Source of the DNA: Ophiothrix spiculata
Taxonomy: Eukaryota > Echinodermata > Ophiuroidea > Amphilepidida > Ophiotrichidae
DNA length: 32,624 nucleotides
Assembly: GCA_000969725.1 (NCBI GenBank)
Contig: JXSR01S062646.1
Strand: one strand, 5' to 3'
In this document: positions 8,809 through 18,910 of the stretch, piece after piece
Layout: every line of letters begins with the position of its first letter
Numbering within the stretch: position 1 is the first letter of the stretch
Notes under the pieces: generated by a model
Seen by the model: only the letters and a program-made list of their open reading frames with translations
What the model was told of the DNA's origin: nothing
Database searches by the model: none
Position numbers and translations under genes: made by a program

Positions 8809-9207
8809 GCTTTTGTGAGATTTGGGCCCGAAATTATGCTCCTGGAGCAGTATCTAATACATGCTCCGGGAGCATGTTTAAATATTGTCTTGCAAAATGG
8901 CATTGATAATGAAGCAAGTAACTAGATGTACATGCTCCGGGAGCATGTTTAAATGTTGTCTTGCAAAATTGCATTGATAAAGAAGCAAATAAGTCTCTAA
9001 TACATGCTCCGGGAGCATGTTTAGAAGTTTTCTTGCAAAATGGCATTGATTATAGAACCAAGTAACTATATATATATAGAAGCAAGTAACTAGATATATC
9101 TAAAACATGCTCCGGGAGCAGTTTAAATGTTGTCTTGCAAAATTACATTGATGCTCCCGGAGCAGCTGCTCCAGGAGCATAATTTTGGGCCCAAATCTCA
9201 CAAAAGC
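8809..9207. mobile_element. Inverted-repeat element filled with a minisatellite
   Basis: Outer ends are inverted repeats of about 40 bp: left GCTTTTGTGAGATTTGGGCC, continuing through ATGCTCCTGGAGCA, and its complement at the right. Inside are four main copies of a unit of roughly 70-90 bp. Each has CATGCTCCGGGAGCATG (or a worn form), then TTTAAATGTTGTCTTGCAAA and an ATTGATAAAGAAGCAA-like piece. Each unit therefore has its own 8-bp-arm hairpin. Confidence 0.85.
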
Positions 9208-9500
9208 TTTGGGCTGTGGGTCATGATTATAATTTGAAATAACCGCCATTTACCTAATGGACAACAGTATGCATTGATATAAAAGAGCTGTCCCCGTAAT
9301 ATGACCTAGTGCTCCCATATCAGGAGTTTGCTCGAATTGACACTATATGAAATAAATTGTGATCATTAATTTATTGAAGGATATCAACTTAGCATGTACA
9401 AGTATATATTGTAGAATTGAATAGTAGGTAGGACCGACTGTTACTTGAACACTGCACTTCATAGCATTATTTCTATCTTTATCTTTGAAACAGCATAAGC
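9208..9500. other. Intron 3 sequence, nothing seen
   Basis: A/T-rich sequence with no recognised gene or repeat. Confidence 0.5.
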
Positions 9501-9857
9501 TTAAAGCAATACTATAAAGTGTTAAAAATGAAGCGCCCCCTGTTACCCATAACTTTTGATTTTTTTGGCTCATTGGGTTTGGTTTTGGTAGATATGAATA
9601 CCCTCCAAACGATTTGGCTCAAAGATGCTTACTTTTTCTGTTATGGCCATTTGTTGAATTAATTTCGGGATCCCGAATTTAATTCCACGTGTATTAGTAT
9701 AGGAAAGCATGCAGCTTTTTATCCATTTTTTTGTGGCAAAACAATTTTGTTTTCACAATATACACTTGAAAACGCTTTTAGATAGTCACATTCCTCCATT
9801 TTATGCTGTTTTTATCATTAACCATTTTTGATCAAAATCTTAATAGTATTGCTTTAA
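9501..9857. mobile_element. MITE bounded by TTAA, copy 2 (inverted)
   Basis: Same family as 4071-4425 in the opposite orientation: TTAAAGCAATACTATAAAG at the left, TAGTATTGCTTTAA at the right, the same TTCGGGATCCCGAATT palindrome and the same GAAGCGCCCCCTGT block. Length 357 bp against 355 bp. Confidence 0.88.
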
Positions 9858-10260
9858 TAGATTATGTTGTGAAAGTTACGGTTAAAAAAATGATTTCTGA
9901 AAACTTTGGTTGTATACCATTTCAAACCTTGACCAGAATTATCATTATTTGAATCAACTTACTGAATTGAAATCCCAATATTGGCTTTTAGCTAGCAGTT
10001 ATTGAGAATTGCTAAAGACTATTTGTTATTTTAGAGATGGTGTTCAAGGTGAAAACTTTTCTTGAATGCCAGTGGGTAGGCCAAGTACGGTGGCTGTACG
10101 GGGATTGGGTTATGAAAGCACATGCTCACCTCAGTCACACAAATGTCATGCACAAATTTTGCTTTTTTTAATAATTTAAACTGAAAATGTCAATAAAAAA
10201 TGCATCCTTCACATAAAGTTGGGGTCACAGCCCTGATGTTGACACTTTATCTTTCTAGAC
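9858..10260. other. Intron 3 sequence, nothing seen
   Basis: No gene or repeat recognised. Confidence 0.5.
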
Positions 10261-10534
10261 TAGGCCAAAAAAAAATAATTGTTGTGTTGCCCTCAAGTGG
10301 GATTTCTGAAAAATTGAGTCGGTCGGTCGGAAAATATTTTTTTTATTATTATTTTTTTTAAAAAGCACCCAAAGTACCAAATTTGGGTGCATTTTCCACT
10401 ATTTTCAAAATATTTTCTCAAAAAACACCTAATCTGAGCAAAATTGGGTGCTTTCCCGACCCTATTTTTTTTTTAAATTTTTGAATAGGGTCGGTCGCTG
10501 AGGGCAACATAACAATTTATTTTTTTTGGCCCTA
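10261..10534. mobile_element. AGGCC family MITE, copy 1
   Basis: Starts TAGGCCAAAAAAAAATAATT and GTTGTGTTGCCCTCA; ends with the inverted counterpart (TGAGGGCAACATAAC, then TTTTTTTGGCCCTA). The interior has GTCGGTCGG, GGGTGC motifs and an internal mirror (TTGGGTGCATTTTC, AAATTGGGTGCTTTC). A close copy lies at 12240-12505 and a more distant relative at 25759-26109. Confidence 0.82.
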
Positions 10535-10897
10535 TCTGTATAATATTAAAAACAGAGAGATTAAAAGTGGTTGTCCACAGTGGACTGTTTTATGTCTTAT
10601 TCTCCATAATATGGCATGCCATGGTGACAATCGGGTGTTTCCGCTAAGGTTTTTGAGCTTGCGCCAATTCAACCAATTTCAAGTTGATGAAGTGCTTATC
10701 CCAAAATCACAGGCAGAGACTGAAAATTGGCTAAAAATCGAGAAAAACTGTCTTCCTCAAACATTTTCAGAAATCTGTTGCGCTAGTTTTCCCCGCACCA
10801 TACTGTATTATCAGGAACACTGATGATTATTAAATTTCTCATAAAAATCCTAATCTATTATGTATTTGAACTTTGCTTTTGATTTGTCTCTATATAG
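10535..10897. other. End of intron 3, nothing seen
   Basis: A 70-codon open frame at 10611-10823 has no recognisable motif and I do not call it a gene. The stretch ends in the acceptor TATATAG at 10891-10897. Confidence 0.5.
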
Positions 10898-11002
10898 GCT
10901 CAGAAGGAGTTGTTAGATATGGAGTTAGAACTGTACAATCAACAGAGCGAGGGAACTGACACCAGTGCGTTGAAGCAAAGGGTGGAAATGTTACGGAAAG
11001 AG
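10898..11002 (+). CDS. RBM26: RBM26/27-like exon: QKELLD segment
   Basis: This exon has 35 codons, phase 0 to phase 0, acceptor CTCTATATAG and donor GTAATG. It encodes AQKELLDMELELYNQQSEGT, then DTSALKQRVEMLRKE. In RBM26/27 the segment QKELLDTELDLY followed by a short helix occupies this position, so the match is distinctive although the exon is short. The helix probably continues the charged linker between the two RRMs. The preceding intron is the longest in the window (5114 bp from the nearer donor). Confidence 0.88.
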
Positions 11003-11162
11003 GTAATGTCACACATGCAATGCATACGTATATTCCTACTATTATTTACAACTGACCCTAAGTAAAACTCAATTTTGTTTCACTAACAATTGTGGCTTAT
11101 TCACATGTGCATTCATCATCTTTCGTTAAGAGTGCAAATAATTTGAACTCATATACAAAATA

Positions 11163-11415
11163 TGTGATGGCTCGCCCCGAAAGGGGGGACTTTGCAGATG
11201 ATATCAAATTTGAGTTTATCATTTCATCTGTCGCAACATTTTCTAAGCTTTAATATGCCACCTTACTTGTTGAAATTGATCAAAGCGATCCAATTTTACA
11301 ACAGAAAATCTGCTTGAAATTCTTATTATTTTCTGTATTTTTTGCTACCTATTTTCACCAGTATCTTGAAAAGTGTTTTGTCACAAGGTTCCCCTTTTCG
11401 GGGTGAGTCATCACA
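11163..11415. mobile_element. R1 family element, copy 2 (uninterrupted)
   Basis: A 253-bp copy with ends TGTGATGGCTCGCCCCGAAA and (inverted) TTTTCGGGGTGAGTCATCACA. It runs straight through the points where copies 1 and 3 carry insertions, and so supplies both empty sites. Confidence 0.88.
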
Positions 11416-11686
11416 TATACAGTGCGTTAAAAACATGATGTCTGCAAATTAGGTGCAGCTGCTTCGCTGAATGCCAATTTGAAGGCCTCAAGTGATGAGG
11501 TAGATGTTGAGTCTATGTTCAGATAAATTCAGTCATGGATGGTTCTGGGAAAGAATGAAGACGGGCACTGACTGGAGTTGCAGCGGTCAACACAGAATCT
11601 TGAGTTGTCCCTCGCGTGCGTGATGTCGCTTCTGTGATGTACTTCAATCCAAGATGAATCTAATTCGGTATAGCATAGCAAGGCGA

Positions 11687-11931
11687 TTCACAAACACTTG
11701 TAAGGCAGGGCTGATGCAAAAAAAAATTATCGGGGAATATTTTCAGGCCCTCCCCCCCCCCCCCCTTTCGACCTCAAAAAATTGAAGGGCCCACTTTTTT
11801 CTGACAAATATTAGTGGTCAATCCCATAGAAATGCCTATAAACTCAATTTTTACTGGAAATTTTGTGGTAATTTTTTTCAGGCCCCCCCCCTTTTTTTTT
11901 TTGCATCAGCCCCCTAACAAGTGTTTGTGAA
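11687..11931. mobile_element. Foldback MITE with C-rich core
   Basis: Inverted ends of about 38 bp: left TTCACAAACACTTGTAAGGC, then GGGCTGATGCAAAAAA; right the complement (TTGCATCAGCCCCCTAAC, AAGTGTTTGTGAA). The interior has runs of C and a TTTTCAGGCCC motif that occurs twice. Confidence 0.75.
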
Positions 11932-12239
11932 CAGTCCCTTAGATGATACGGGTCATTAAACAAAGATGTCACTTTCTTTGCGTTAGAGCAAAGTTCACAA
12001 CCATGCAGAGATGAAATTTTTTTGACAGCAGCTGCAATAAAATTGGGCATCAGTTGCTGGGATCAATTTGTGGTATATCGAGACTTCACTGAAATATATA
12101 AGGGAGCACTCAAATCTCACCCGGTGGTTCATCAGCAACGCACCATTGGTTGCTATAAGTATTATTCGTTAAAATAGCAACCACCCAGAGTCTGACTTTC
12201 TTTCTTCCAATATTGTGCAACCTCATATGCTTGAGGATA

Positions 12240-12505
12240 TAAGGCCAAGAAAAAAAAATGTTGTGTTGCCCTCAAGTGGAATTTCTGAAAAAATGAGTCG
12301 GTCGGTCGGAAAATATATTTTTTAAAAAAAAGCACCTAAATTATGAAATTTTGGTGTATTTTCTACTATTTTCAAAATATTTTCTCAAAAAACACCCAAT
12401 CTGAGCAAAATTGGGTGCTTTCCCGACCCAACTTTTTAAAAAAATAATTTTTGAATAGGGTCGGTCGCCGAGGGCAACACAACAATTATTATTTTTTTGG
12501 CCTTA
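12240..12505. mobile_element. AGGCC family MITE, copy 2
   Basis: Ends TAAGGCCAAGAAAAAAAAATG and (inverted) ATTTTTTTGGCCTTA. The interior matches 10261-10534 closely: GTTGTGTTGCCCTCAAGTGG, GTCGGTCGGTCGG, and AAATTGGGTGCTTTCCCGAC. Confidence 0.82.
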
Positions 12506-12599
12506 TGCATAGGCGGATTTTGAAGTCCAGAAATTGACCGAAACGGGGGTTGGGAACAGTCAGGGATAGAATACCATACTCTTAACGATACTGGCTGCG

Positions 12600-12885
12600 A
12601 CCGACTACATGTACAGGTATGACTCTTCTGTACATGGGACCGACGGCTTTACGTCCCCTCCGAAGGGCGACAATCTCTCATGAAATATTTACCCAACTCT
12701 TAAATACTTCATGTGTCTTCGGAGTAGATCTAGAATATCTGCCCAATGCTACCACTAAGTCAGATAAACATCTAAGCAAAGATACCGAGATTCTATTCCG
12801 GCAAGTGCCCTCCCCAGGAATCGAACCCAGGTCCAATGCGTGTGAGAGGAGATAGCTAACCACCACACTACGGCGCCCCAACTGG
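12600..12885 (-). repeat. tRNA-Val-like SINE (minus strand)
   Basis: Read on the minus strand, GGCGCCGTAGTGTGGTGGTT begins a tRNA-like head. CTCTCACACGCA (a CAC anticodon-like loop) and the B box GGGTTCGATTCC follow, then a long body ending near GGACGTAAAGCCGTCGGTCC. The head resembles tRNA-Val(CAC), but the acceptor stem does not pair and a body follows, so this is a SINE rather than a tRNA gene. Confidence 0.65.
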
Positions 12886-13185
12886 TTGTTATTGTTTCTA
12901 AACATTAGTAACAATAACAGTTGAGTTTTTTAGACTTCTAAACAGCAGCAATGTCCACACAAAGGTACTGTGTGATGTAAGTTATACTGTAAATACTGAT
13001 GCACAAGTCACACGTGCAACGCGCGCTGTGTCTCTTGCAGTTGTGCTGTGTCTAGCTACGCACACCCTTATTTGTATCAATTCACGATGTGGTGTTTATC
13101 AAAGTATAGAAGGTAACTAAATTGGTAGTAAATTCAAAGAAATGGATAGTGATTTCATTCCAAGCCAACACGTTATTTTTTGCAG
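12886..13185. other. End of intron 4, nothing seen
   Basis: No gene or repeat recognised; it ends in the acceptor TTTTTTGCAG. Confidence 0.5.
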
Positions 13186-13404
13186 GCTCAGTCATTGGGT
13201 TTAATACCAGGTGGCAGAGGTCGTGGTAGAGGTGCTGTTGCCATGAGGGGATCTCACAGTCTGATAAATCGAGGCAGAGGAAGAGGGTTCCAAAGGGGAA
13301 GAAGAAATAGTCGCACAACAACATCGCTTGACAAACGCCCTCGTGTGCTTACAATATCAGGGTTTAAAGAAGAGGACCAGGACGAAGTGTTGATGCATTT
13401 TAGT
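13186..13404 (+). CDS. RBM26: RBM26/27-like exon: RG-rich segment and start of RRM2
   Basis: This exon has 73 codons, phase 0 to phase 0, acceptor TTTTTTGCAG and donor GTAAGT. Residues 10-18 of the exon (GGRGRGRGA) and 27-39 (INRGRGRGFQRGR) form an RG-rich segment, typical of RNA contact and arginine methylation. Then DKRPRVLTISGFKEEDQDEV opens the second RRM: VLTISGF is the beta1/RNP2 strand and EEDQDEVLMHFS is helix alpha1. Vertebrate RBM26/27 have the same order, an RG-rich stretch and then HRPRALEISGF-like sequence. The GTAAGT donor sets the end after HFS, which joins cleanly to TFGELESV in the next exon. Confidence 0.92.
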
Positions 13405-13746
13405 GTAAGTGTCACACAAACAGGTAGGATATCGGCAAGTAGAAATTTGTGACAAGAATTACATTTGGATTTTTGGAAGGCTAGAAACGAGAAAAGTTAA
13501 ATGATCAGTTAGGGTTAATATCTAAAACCAAATTAGTTGAAATGATTATCATGGAAGTTTGAGACTTTAACAAGGAAAAATCAGGGAATTTTGTTTTCTT
13601 GAGCTGTTTGGAACCCCGTTTGTACATACGAGCCTTTAGTGTTTTACAGATTCTTTAAATTGACTTGACAAGAATGTGTTGTCATTATTGCTCAATTGTT
13701 AACAAAAACAAAACGTTTATGTGTGATATCCTGTGTTCATTTCCAG

Positions 13747-13833
13747 ACATTTGGGGAGTTAGAATCTGTAGAATATGATGATATAGATATGCAGTATACG
13801 CTGGGTTATAAGACAAGAATGGAGGCTGAAATG
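13747..13833 (+). CDS. RBM26: RBM26/27-like exon: core of RRM2
   Basis: This exon has 29 codons, phase 0 to phase 0, acceptor TTTCCAG and donor GTGAGT. It encodes TFGELESVEYDDIDMQYTLG followed by YKTRMEAEM. The FGELE turn, beta2 strand, YTLGYKTRMEAE (the beta3/RNP1 position) and helix alpha2 are all present. The RNP1 position lacks the usual run of aromatics, consistent with the degenerate second RRM of this family. It is the shortest coding exon here and is preceded by the shortest intron (342 bp). Confidence 0.9.
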
Positions 13834-14273
13834 GTGAGTTGCCTGTTGCATATTGCTTCAAAACACAAGACATACAACAGACTTAAAGGATGAGTATATA
13901 TATAGCAGGGTTTTCGAGATCCGCGGTAACGCAGCCGCGCCGTTCGCAGAAAACAAGTTGAAGTCCCATAAAAAAAAAATATGGTAAGCTTAAAAATATA
14001 ATAATAATAATACAAATTACGAGAATTTCTGACGACAGAGGATTTTTTCTGGCAATATTGAATGATGAAATACAAATAAATGAGCCAATTTTGGGGGTGA
14101 ATTTCCAATTACTAGCTATTATTGTTTAAAACAAGCGAGTTTTTAAAGCGATTCATGCATTTTTTCTTAAATCTTACAGAAAATTCTCATCAGCACAATA
14201 ATTTTTTGTATCAACCCCTTTCTTTGATAATATTGTGCATAAATGTATCTTTCAACTTTATTGTAAGAAAATA
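13834..14273. other. Start of intron 6, nothing seen
   Basis: A GC-rich run GATCCGCGGTAACGCAGCCG near 13919 stands out from AT-rich surroundings. No gene was found. Confidence 0.45.
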
Positions 14274-15764
14274 TTAATTAGAGATGGTCAACACGCCAAC
14301 GGTAAAAATCAAATTTCCGAGGGCAATTTTAAGTGCCAAAACAAATGTGAAACACCTTGATTTTCCTTGATATGTTTTGTAGAGGCGGTGTTCTACCTCA
14401 ACAACAAGAAACAAAAAAATCAATTAGTCAGGATATTTTGATAATTTGGGGTCAAAAACAGCAGAAGTCACATTTAGCACTTATTGGGTGATTGATGGCG
14501 ACACACGGCTAAATAGAAATATACAACCCCTTGTGACAAATAATACATTAAAATGAAGATAATTACACTTTGGACACGATTCTGAAAGAAAAATTGAAAA
14601 AAAGCAAAAAGTTTTTGAAATAGGGACATTTTTCATTCTTTTTCAAAAAAAAAACTAAGTCCATAAAAATGTCATATGCGCATGCTCAACATGCTGAAAG
14701 GGACCGTTCCATTTGTACAATAGGGATAAAAAAATATACCCATGTTCATATTGGTAAACTTAAAGTAAATGCATTTTACAAATATAATAAATACTACGTA
14801 TATTACTTTGTTTATAGTTCACACTTTATTAATAAATCAATTCAATTATCGTCTGAGCCTGAAGGTAATCCTTTTTATGATACAAACACAAATCAAAACA
14901 CACAATTCAGTCAACTACCCCCTATTAGACTATACTATGTTTGCGAAAAATGTTTATACGTATTTTCCTATACTGAATTCTTGTGAATTTTGATAAAATA
15001 TTCGGCTTTCCTAGATAGTGCTTTATCTATATGATTTCAAGTTGACTTTTTTAGATTTGTCTTCAAAATACGGTCATTCTGATATGCGAAGTCTCTAATT
15101 TGGAAATTATTTCCATTTTTTAGACAGAAAAAATCAATTTTCCAATTCTTTTAAGGTATTTGAATAATTTATTTTTGAACATTTAAAATCTGTAGTAAGC
15201 CTTCTTTAAAATAGCATCCGATTTAATGACATTGTGTATGTTATACTCTAAAAAACTTCGAAAATAAACCGAGTTCTGTTCGAAATTAATTTCTCCACGC
15301 TTTTGAATTGCCGTGAGATTTCGCCTAGCAGTAACCTGTGTTGTTAAACTGCAAAATTCTCTTCGCTTAGAAAATGAAGCCCAATACGAAAATGTACCAA
15401 TCAATAACAACAAGTAACATTAGGCAAGATCAATGCAGATGAGTGGTAATCCTTTTTATTGACAGAGTGAACATTCCCATACTGTGTTATAACTTCCCGG
15501 TCGTAAATCTCATTGAATATTCTTGTCGCCACTGATTTTGTATTTGTGAAAACTTGAGCTATGACATTTTCAATAATTTTTTTTAATTACTTCTGTTTTT
15601 CCAATAATCATGAAATTTTCAGGGTTTCATATTTTTACTATATAGTTTGGAAATATTAAAAAATATATACATTTGTTTGAAATGGGCCAAAAATACACTG
15701 GACTGAAAAAGGCGTTTCGCTCAGCTGTAGTGTGAGAATACATTGACCATCTCTATATTAATGA
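14274..15764. mobile_element. Possible 1.5-kb DNA transposon remnant
   Basis: TTAATTAGAGATGGTCAAC near 14274-14292 is mirrored by the inverted TTGACCATCTCTATATTAA near 15743-15761. Shared inverted sequence is only about 13-17 bp. The interior has no transposase I recognise; its longest plus frame (105 codons, 14669-14986) has no motif. This could be chance, so confidence is low. Confidence 0.3.
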
Positions 15765-15977
15765 ATAGGATCAAAAACATAAAATATTTTGGCAATATTG
15801 CTTCACTCGATAGACATCGCACAGTAAGTTTCACTTCAGTAACAATGAATGAGTATGCTAAATTCAACAACTGCGTCAAAAAGAATAATGTGGGCTCTCT
15901 CTTTATAACTTTGAAGGTTTCTTTTATACTCATCGCTGTTCTCTCTAAACACCTTTCCCACAAAATAAATTGCATGG

Positions 15978-16379
15978 AAGGAATTTTTATAGGGGAACCG
16001 ATTTTCTCCGCCATCTTATGTCACTCATGGAGCAGAGTTATTGTACCTCCGGATATATTTGGAGTTGGGCCCGATATCCAGGCAGATCGTGTAAATCTTC
16101 ACTTGACGCATATACAGCGTGTGCATTTTGTTTCACACGCAAACCGTGTGTGCGTTTCAAGTAGCGTGTATTGCGACTTGCTCTGATCAAAGTACGCCAA
16201 TTTTCCCGCTAATCTGTTGCGAAGACTCTCGAAGTGTGGCATGCGGAGCCGTAAAATGCCGTAGGCACAATAACTCACCCTCCATGAGCGACAATCCAAG
16301 ATGGCTGCCTTCCCATAGGATTTACACGTCAGTGAAATCAAAATGGCGGCGAGTACCGGTTCCCCTGTAAAAATTCCTT
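15978..16379. mobile_element. MITE with YY1-like sites in its ends
   Basis: Left end AAGGAATTTTTATAGGGGAA and its inverted right end (TTCCCCTGTAAAAATTCCTT) are part of terminal repeats of about 45 bp. The repeats include CCGCCATCTTA at the left, and AAAATGGCGGCG at the right, with AAGATGGCTGCC nearby; all resemble YY1 sites. The interior has mirrored TTTCACACGCAAACCGTGTG-like sequence. It is more CpG-rich than the surroundings. Confidence 0.8.
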
Positions 16380-16858
16380 GATTGTATCACATCTGTGGAA
16401 GCATGAGTAAATACATTGGTAAATTTCTGTATAAGGCAAAAAAAAAAAAGTTTGTTTCCTGTCGGTGGTCAAAAAACCTAAATGCTAAATGCGGTTTTTT
16501 ATTTATTTTTATTTTATTTTTTATTTTTTTGTATTGTTCAAGAGGTGCTAAGGCAAATTTTGATCGAAAATCCGCATGGGTTAGTAAGAAACCTGTCCGG
16601 TTTCAAGTTTTTGTTGAAAAGAAAACACTTCTTTAGTAAAAATTTTGTAATTTTCCCCGTTCTTTTTATCAAATTGGCTATTTTGATTTTCGTTTTCTAA
16701 AATATCAAATAAAAAATGAAATGCAAATATATGACGCAAAACGAAATGCGCGCGGCGCACGGGAAACAAACTTGTTTTTTGTTTTTGCCTAATACAAACA
16801 ATCATTAATTACGTAGCATGTCTTTATTATATCATTATATGTCACTTTTTATAAACAG
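16380..16858. other. End of intron 6, low-complexity T-rich
   Basis: A T-rich run (16493-16540) explains the phenylalanine-rich open frames here. No gene was found. It ends in the acceptor TTTATAAACAG, a weak polypyrimidine tract. Confidence 0.5.
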
Positions 16859-17023
16859 GCTATTGGGAAAGGAAGAAGGTTCAAAGGTCAGGTTTTAGCC
16901 ATGTCTTTTGTGACTGCGCCTTCAACCTCTACTGTAGTAAGCAACCTTGACCTTGGGGATAGTGTGGTTTCAAGTACAGAAGATACTGAGGACATTGCAG
17001 AGCCAGGAGAGGAAGTAGAACCA
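16859..17023 (+). CDS. RBM26: RBM26/27-like exon: end of RRM2
   Basis: This exon has 55 codons, phase 0 to phase 0, donor GTAAGG. AIGKGRRFKGQVLAMSFVTA closes the second RRM and corresponds to the GARFKGQDLKLAW-like ending in RBM26/27; the RFKGQ core is conserved. A Ser/Thr-rich, acidic region follows (STEDTEDIAEPGEEVEP), leading into the acidic tail on the next exon. The acceptor has a weak pyrimidine tract, so this exon may rely on other signals or be skipped at times; skipping would keep frame. Confidence 0.9.
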
Positions 17024-17042
17024 GTAAGGCCTTTTTTTTGAA

Positions 17043-17612
17043 ATACTGTAAAACATGTTAATTTCGCGAGGTATTTAACTTCGCGAATTTCGCGAGGGTA
17101 AAGAATTCGCGAAATTAAATCCTCGCGAAAATATTGTCCAAGTTCATGTTTGTTTATTGAAAAATGTAATGGAGCTCTTTTACATGTGTTAAAACACTTT
17201 GATTTTATGCCAGACGATCTAGTGATGCTCACCCCTATCTCGTAATGGAATAGTCCATCATGTAAACAAAGCAGTGTTGGCTCTGACTAGGCTGTCGATC
17301 GGCAATCGAAGTGTCCATGGAGTGGGGTTTGTTTGTAAAAGTTTTGATTTATTTCTGCAATATGACCTCTTACTTTTACAATTGTTTTTAAACATCATGC
17401 ATGGAGCCTTTTTTCATGCAGATTTTCAAGGTATTTTAGTAATATTTTGACAGGAACATCGGAAACTAGAAGATAATATATGGCCTTCCGAATTCGGAAG
17501 ACATCATGATCATCACAAATTTCAAATTCTTGAAATTTAATACTCGCGAAAATGTCACTTCTTGCGAATTCGCGAAATAAAGTCCCAGCGAAATTTAAGT
17601 GTTTTACAGTAT
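17043..17612. mobile_element. Element with clustered TCGCGA palindromes
   Basis: Ends are ATACTGTAAAAC and its inverted counterpart GTTTTACAGTAT (17601-17612). Seven TCGCGA hexamers sit near the two ends: five within 17064-17129 and two within 17544-17576, in forms such as TTTCGCGAGG and AATTCGCGAAAT. In AT-rich DNA this density is striking. The element starts just 19 bp after an exon end. Confidence 0.8.
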
Positions 17613-18811
17613 CTGACTCCTTCCCATTCGTATTCCCTACACATCGTGTTGTCAAGGTGACTCTGGGATATCTTAATGTGAGAGTGTCATTTCATGTTGC
17701 GAGTAAAATGCCATGAAATCAGTGCATGCAAGCCCGTAGCTAAGGGTGGCTCGGGGTTTGATCGAACCTTCTAAATTGTTTGTGAAAACTATGTAAAACA
17801 GGGCTTTATAGAGTTCTGCCAAGGCATACTCCTATAAATCGAAACCCCAAAGATAGCTTGTAATGAAAACTCTGGCTGCGGGCCTGGTATGTGTGGTGAA
17901 TTTTTTGTGTCCAAAACAAATGGCCTGCAGGGGCCAAGTTAATAGGGCAGCGATCAAAACTCACCACAACATATATTTAGCATTGTGAATTTCAAACCAT
18001 TCAAAGTACTCGAAGGTTTTAGCAATCTGATTGGCTATGTTATATTTATGATGAATTCAGGACTATAATAGAAATGTGCTGATTATCAAAATGGTGTATG
18101 CGTGGTAAAATGGTGTATATTACCTTACGAAGTGTTGAATATGAATATTTCATCTGTTTTTGACCCATTTAAAACCCTAATGTTCAAAAGGGACTATGCA
18201 GTCACTATATCTGCATTTAGTATTTTTATGTAGTTGCGTGTATGCGTATGTGGTAATTTGATGTCATACTCTGTTATTCAAGATTTGTGCAATGTCTCTT
18301 TTACCTCTGACCCTACATAGACCAAACTTGCATGCACATAAAGAACACTTGGCCTGGAGTATGTTCAGTCGGGGTCATGCAAGATCCAATCTTGATCCCA
18401 TGTAAACCAGGTTCAAGGTCAAAAGGGTTTTTTTTTATGTCGTTTCCAACAAAAAGTTTGGGAAGTTGAACTGAAGTCATTTAAGGTCAGTTCAAGGTTT
18501 CCTCTTGAACTCTTCACCCTTTGACTCCATGTGGACCCAATTTGCACCATGAATACTCCATTGGTATTGGAAGTGTCTTATAGAAGGGACATGTCATGAC
18601 CAAAGTTCATTCTAGGTGAGTCCAAGAATATTCTAGTTCAAAGTCAAGCCCATACGTAGACAATAACTTGTAAAGTGGATATCCTTTACAAACCATCACC
18701 ATGCGAGACACATAGGTTGTGAACTGCCTTGTATGATAAATCTCCTCTTATATAGATAAGTAGAAATATGGCAATTATTCAGCTAATTTTCACAATGTTT
18801 TTTTTTTCCAG
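17613..18811. other. End of intron 7, no gene seen
   Basis: No gene or clear repeat. It ends in a long T tract and CCAG acceptor (18798-18811). Confidence 0.5.
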
Positions 18812-18910
18812 GAACCGGAGGAAGAAGAAGAGGAAATAGATGATTCACTCCTTCTTGCAGATGATGACGATGACGAAGAAGATGATGAAGCGCGAGGATG
18901 GCGCCGATGA
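18812..18910 (+). CDS. RBM26: RBM26/27-like terminal exon: acidic tail and stop
   Basis: This exon has 32 codons plus TGA at 18908-18910, with a strong acceptor (T tract, CCAG). It encodes EPEEEEEEIDDSLLLADDDD, then DEEDDEARGWRR. The combination of DDSLL, an acidic run, and a C-terminal WRR is the signature end of RBM26 and RBM27 and fixes both the gene identity and the end of the reading frame. From 1753 the exons total 1359 nt, 452 residues plus stop. Confidence 0.94.
   Translation, partial: EPEEEEEEIDDSLLLADDDDDEEDDEARGWRR

Noticed and set aside
8837-9180. Regularly spaced palindromic repeats resembling a CRISPR array
   Set aside because: The spacing segments are themselves repeated, not unique spacers; they lie between transposon-like inverted ends in a eukaryotic intron.
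15743-16186. 147-codon open frame
   Set aside because: It crosses the end of one candidate element and into the MITE at 15978; no motifs and atypical composition.
16482-16700. Phenylalanine-rich small membrane protein
   Set aside because: It comes from a T-rich low-complexity run in an intron.
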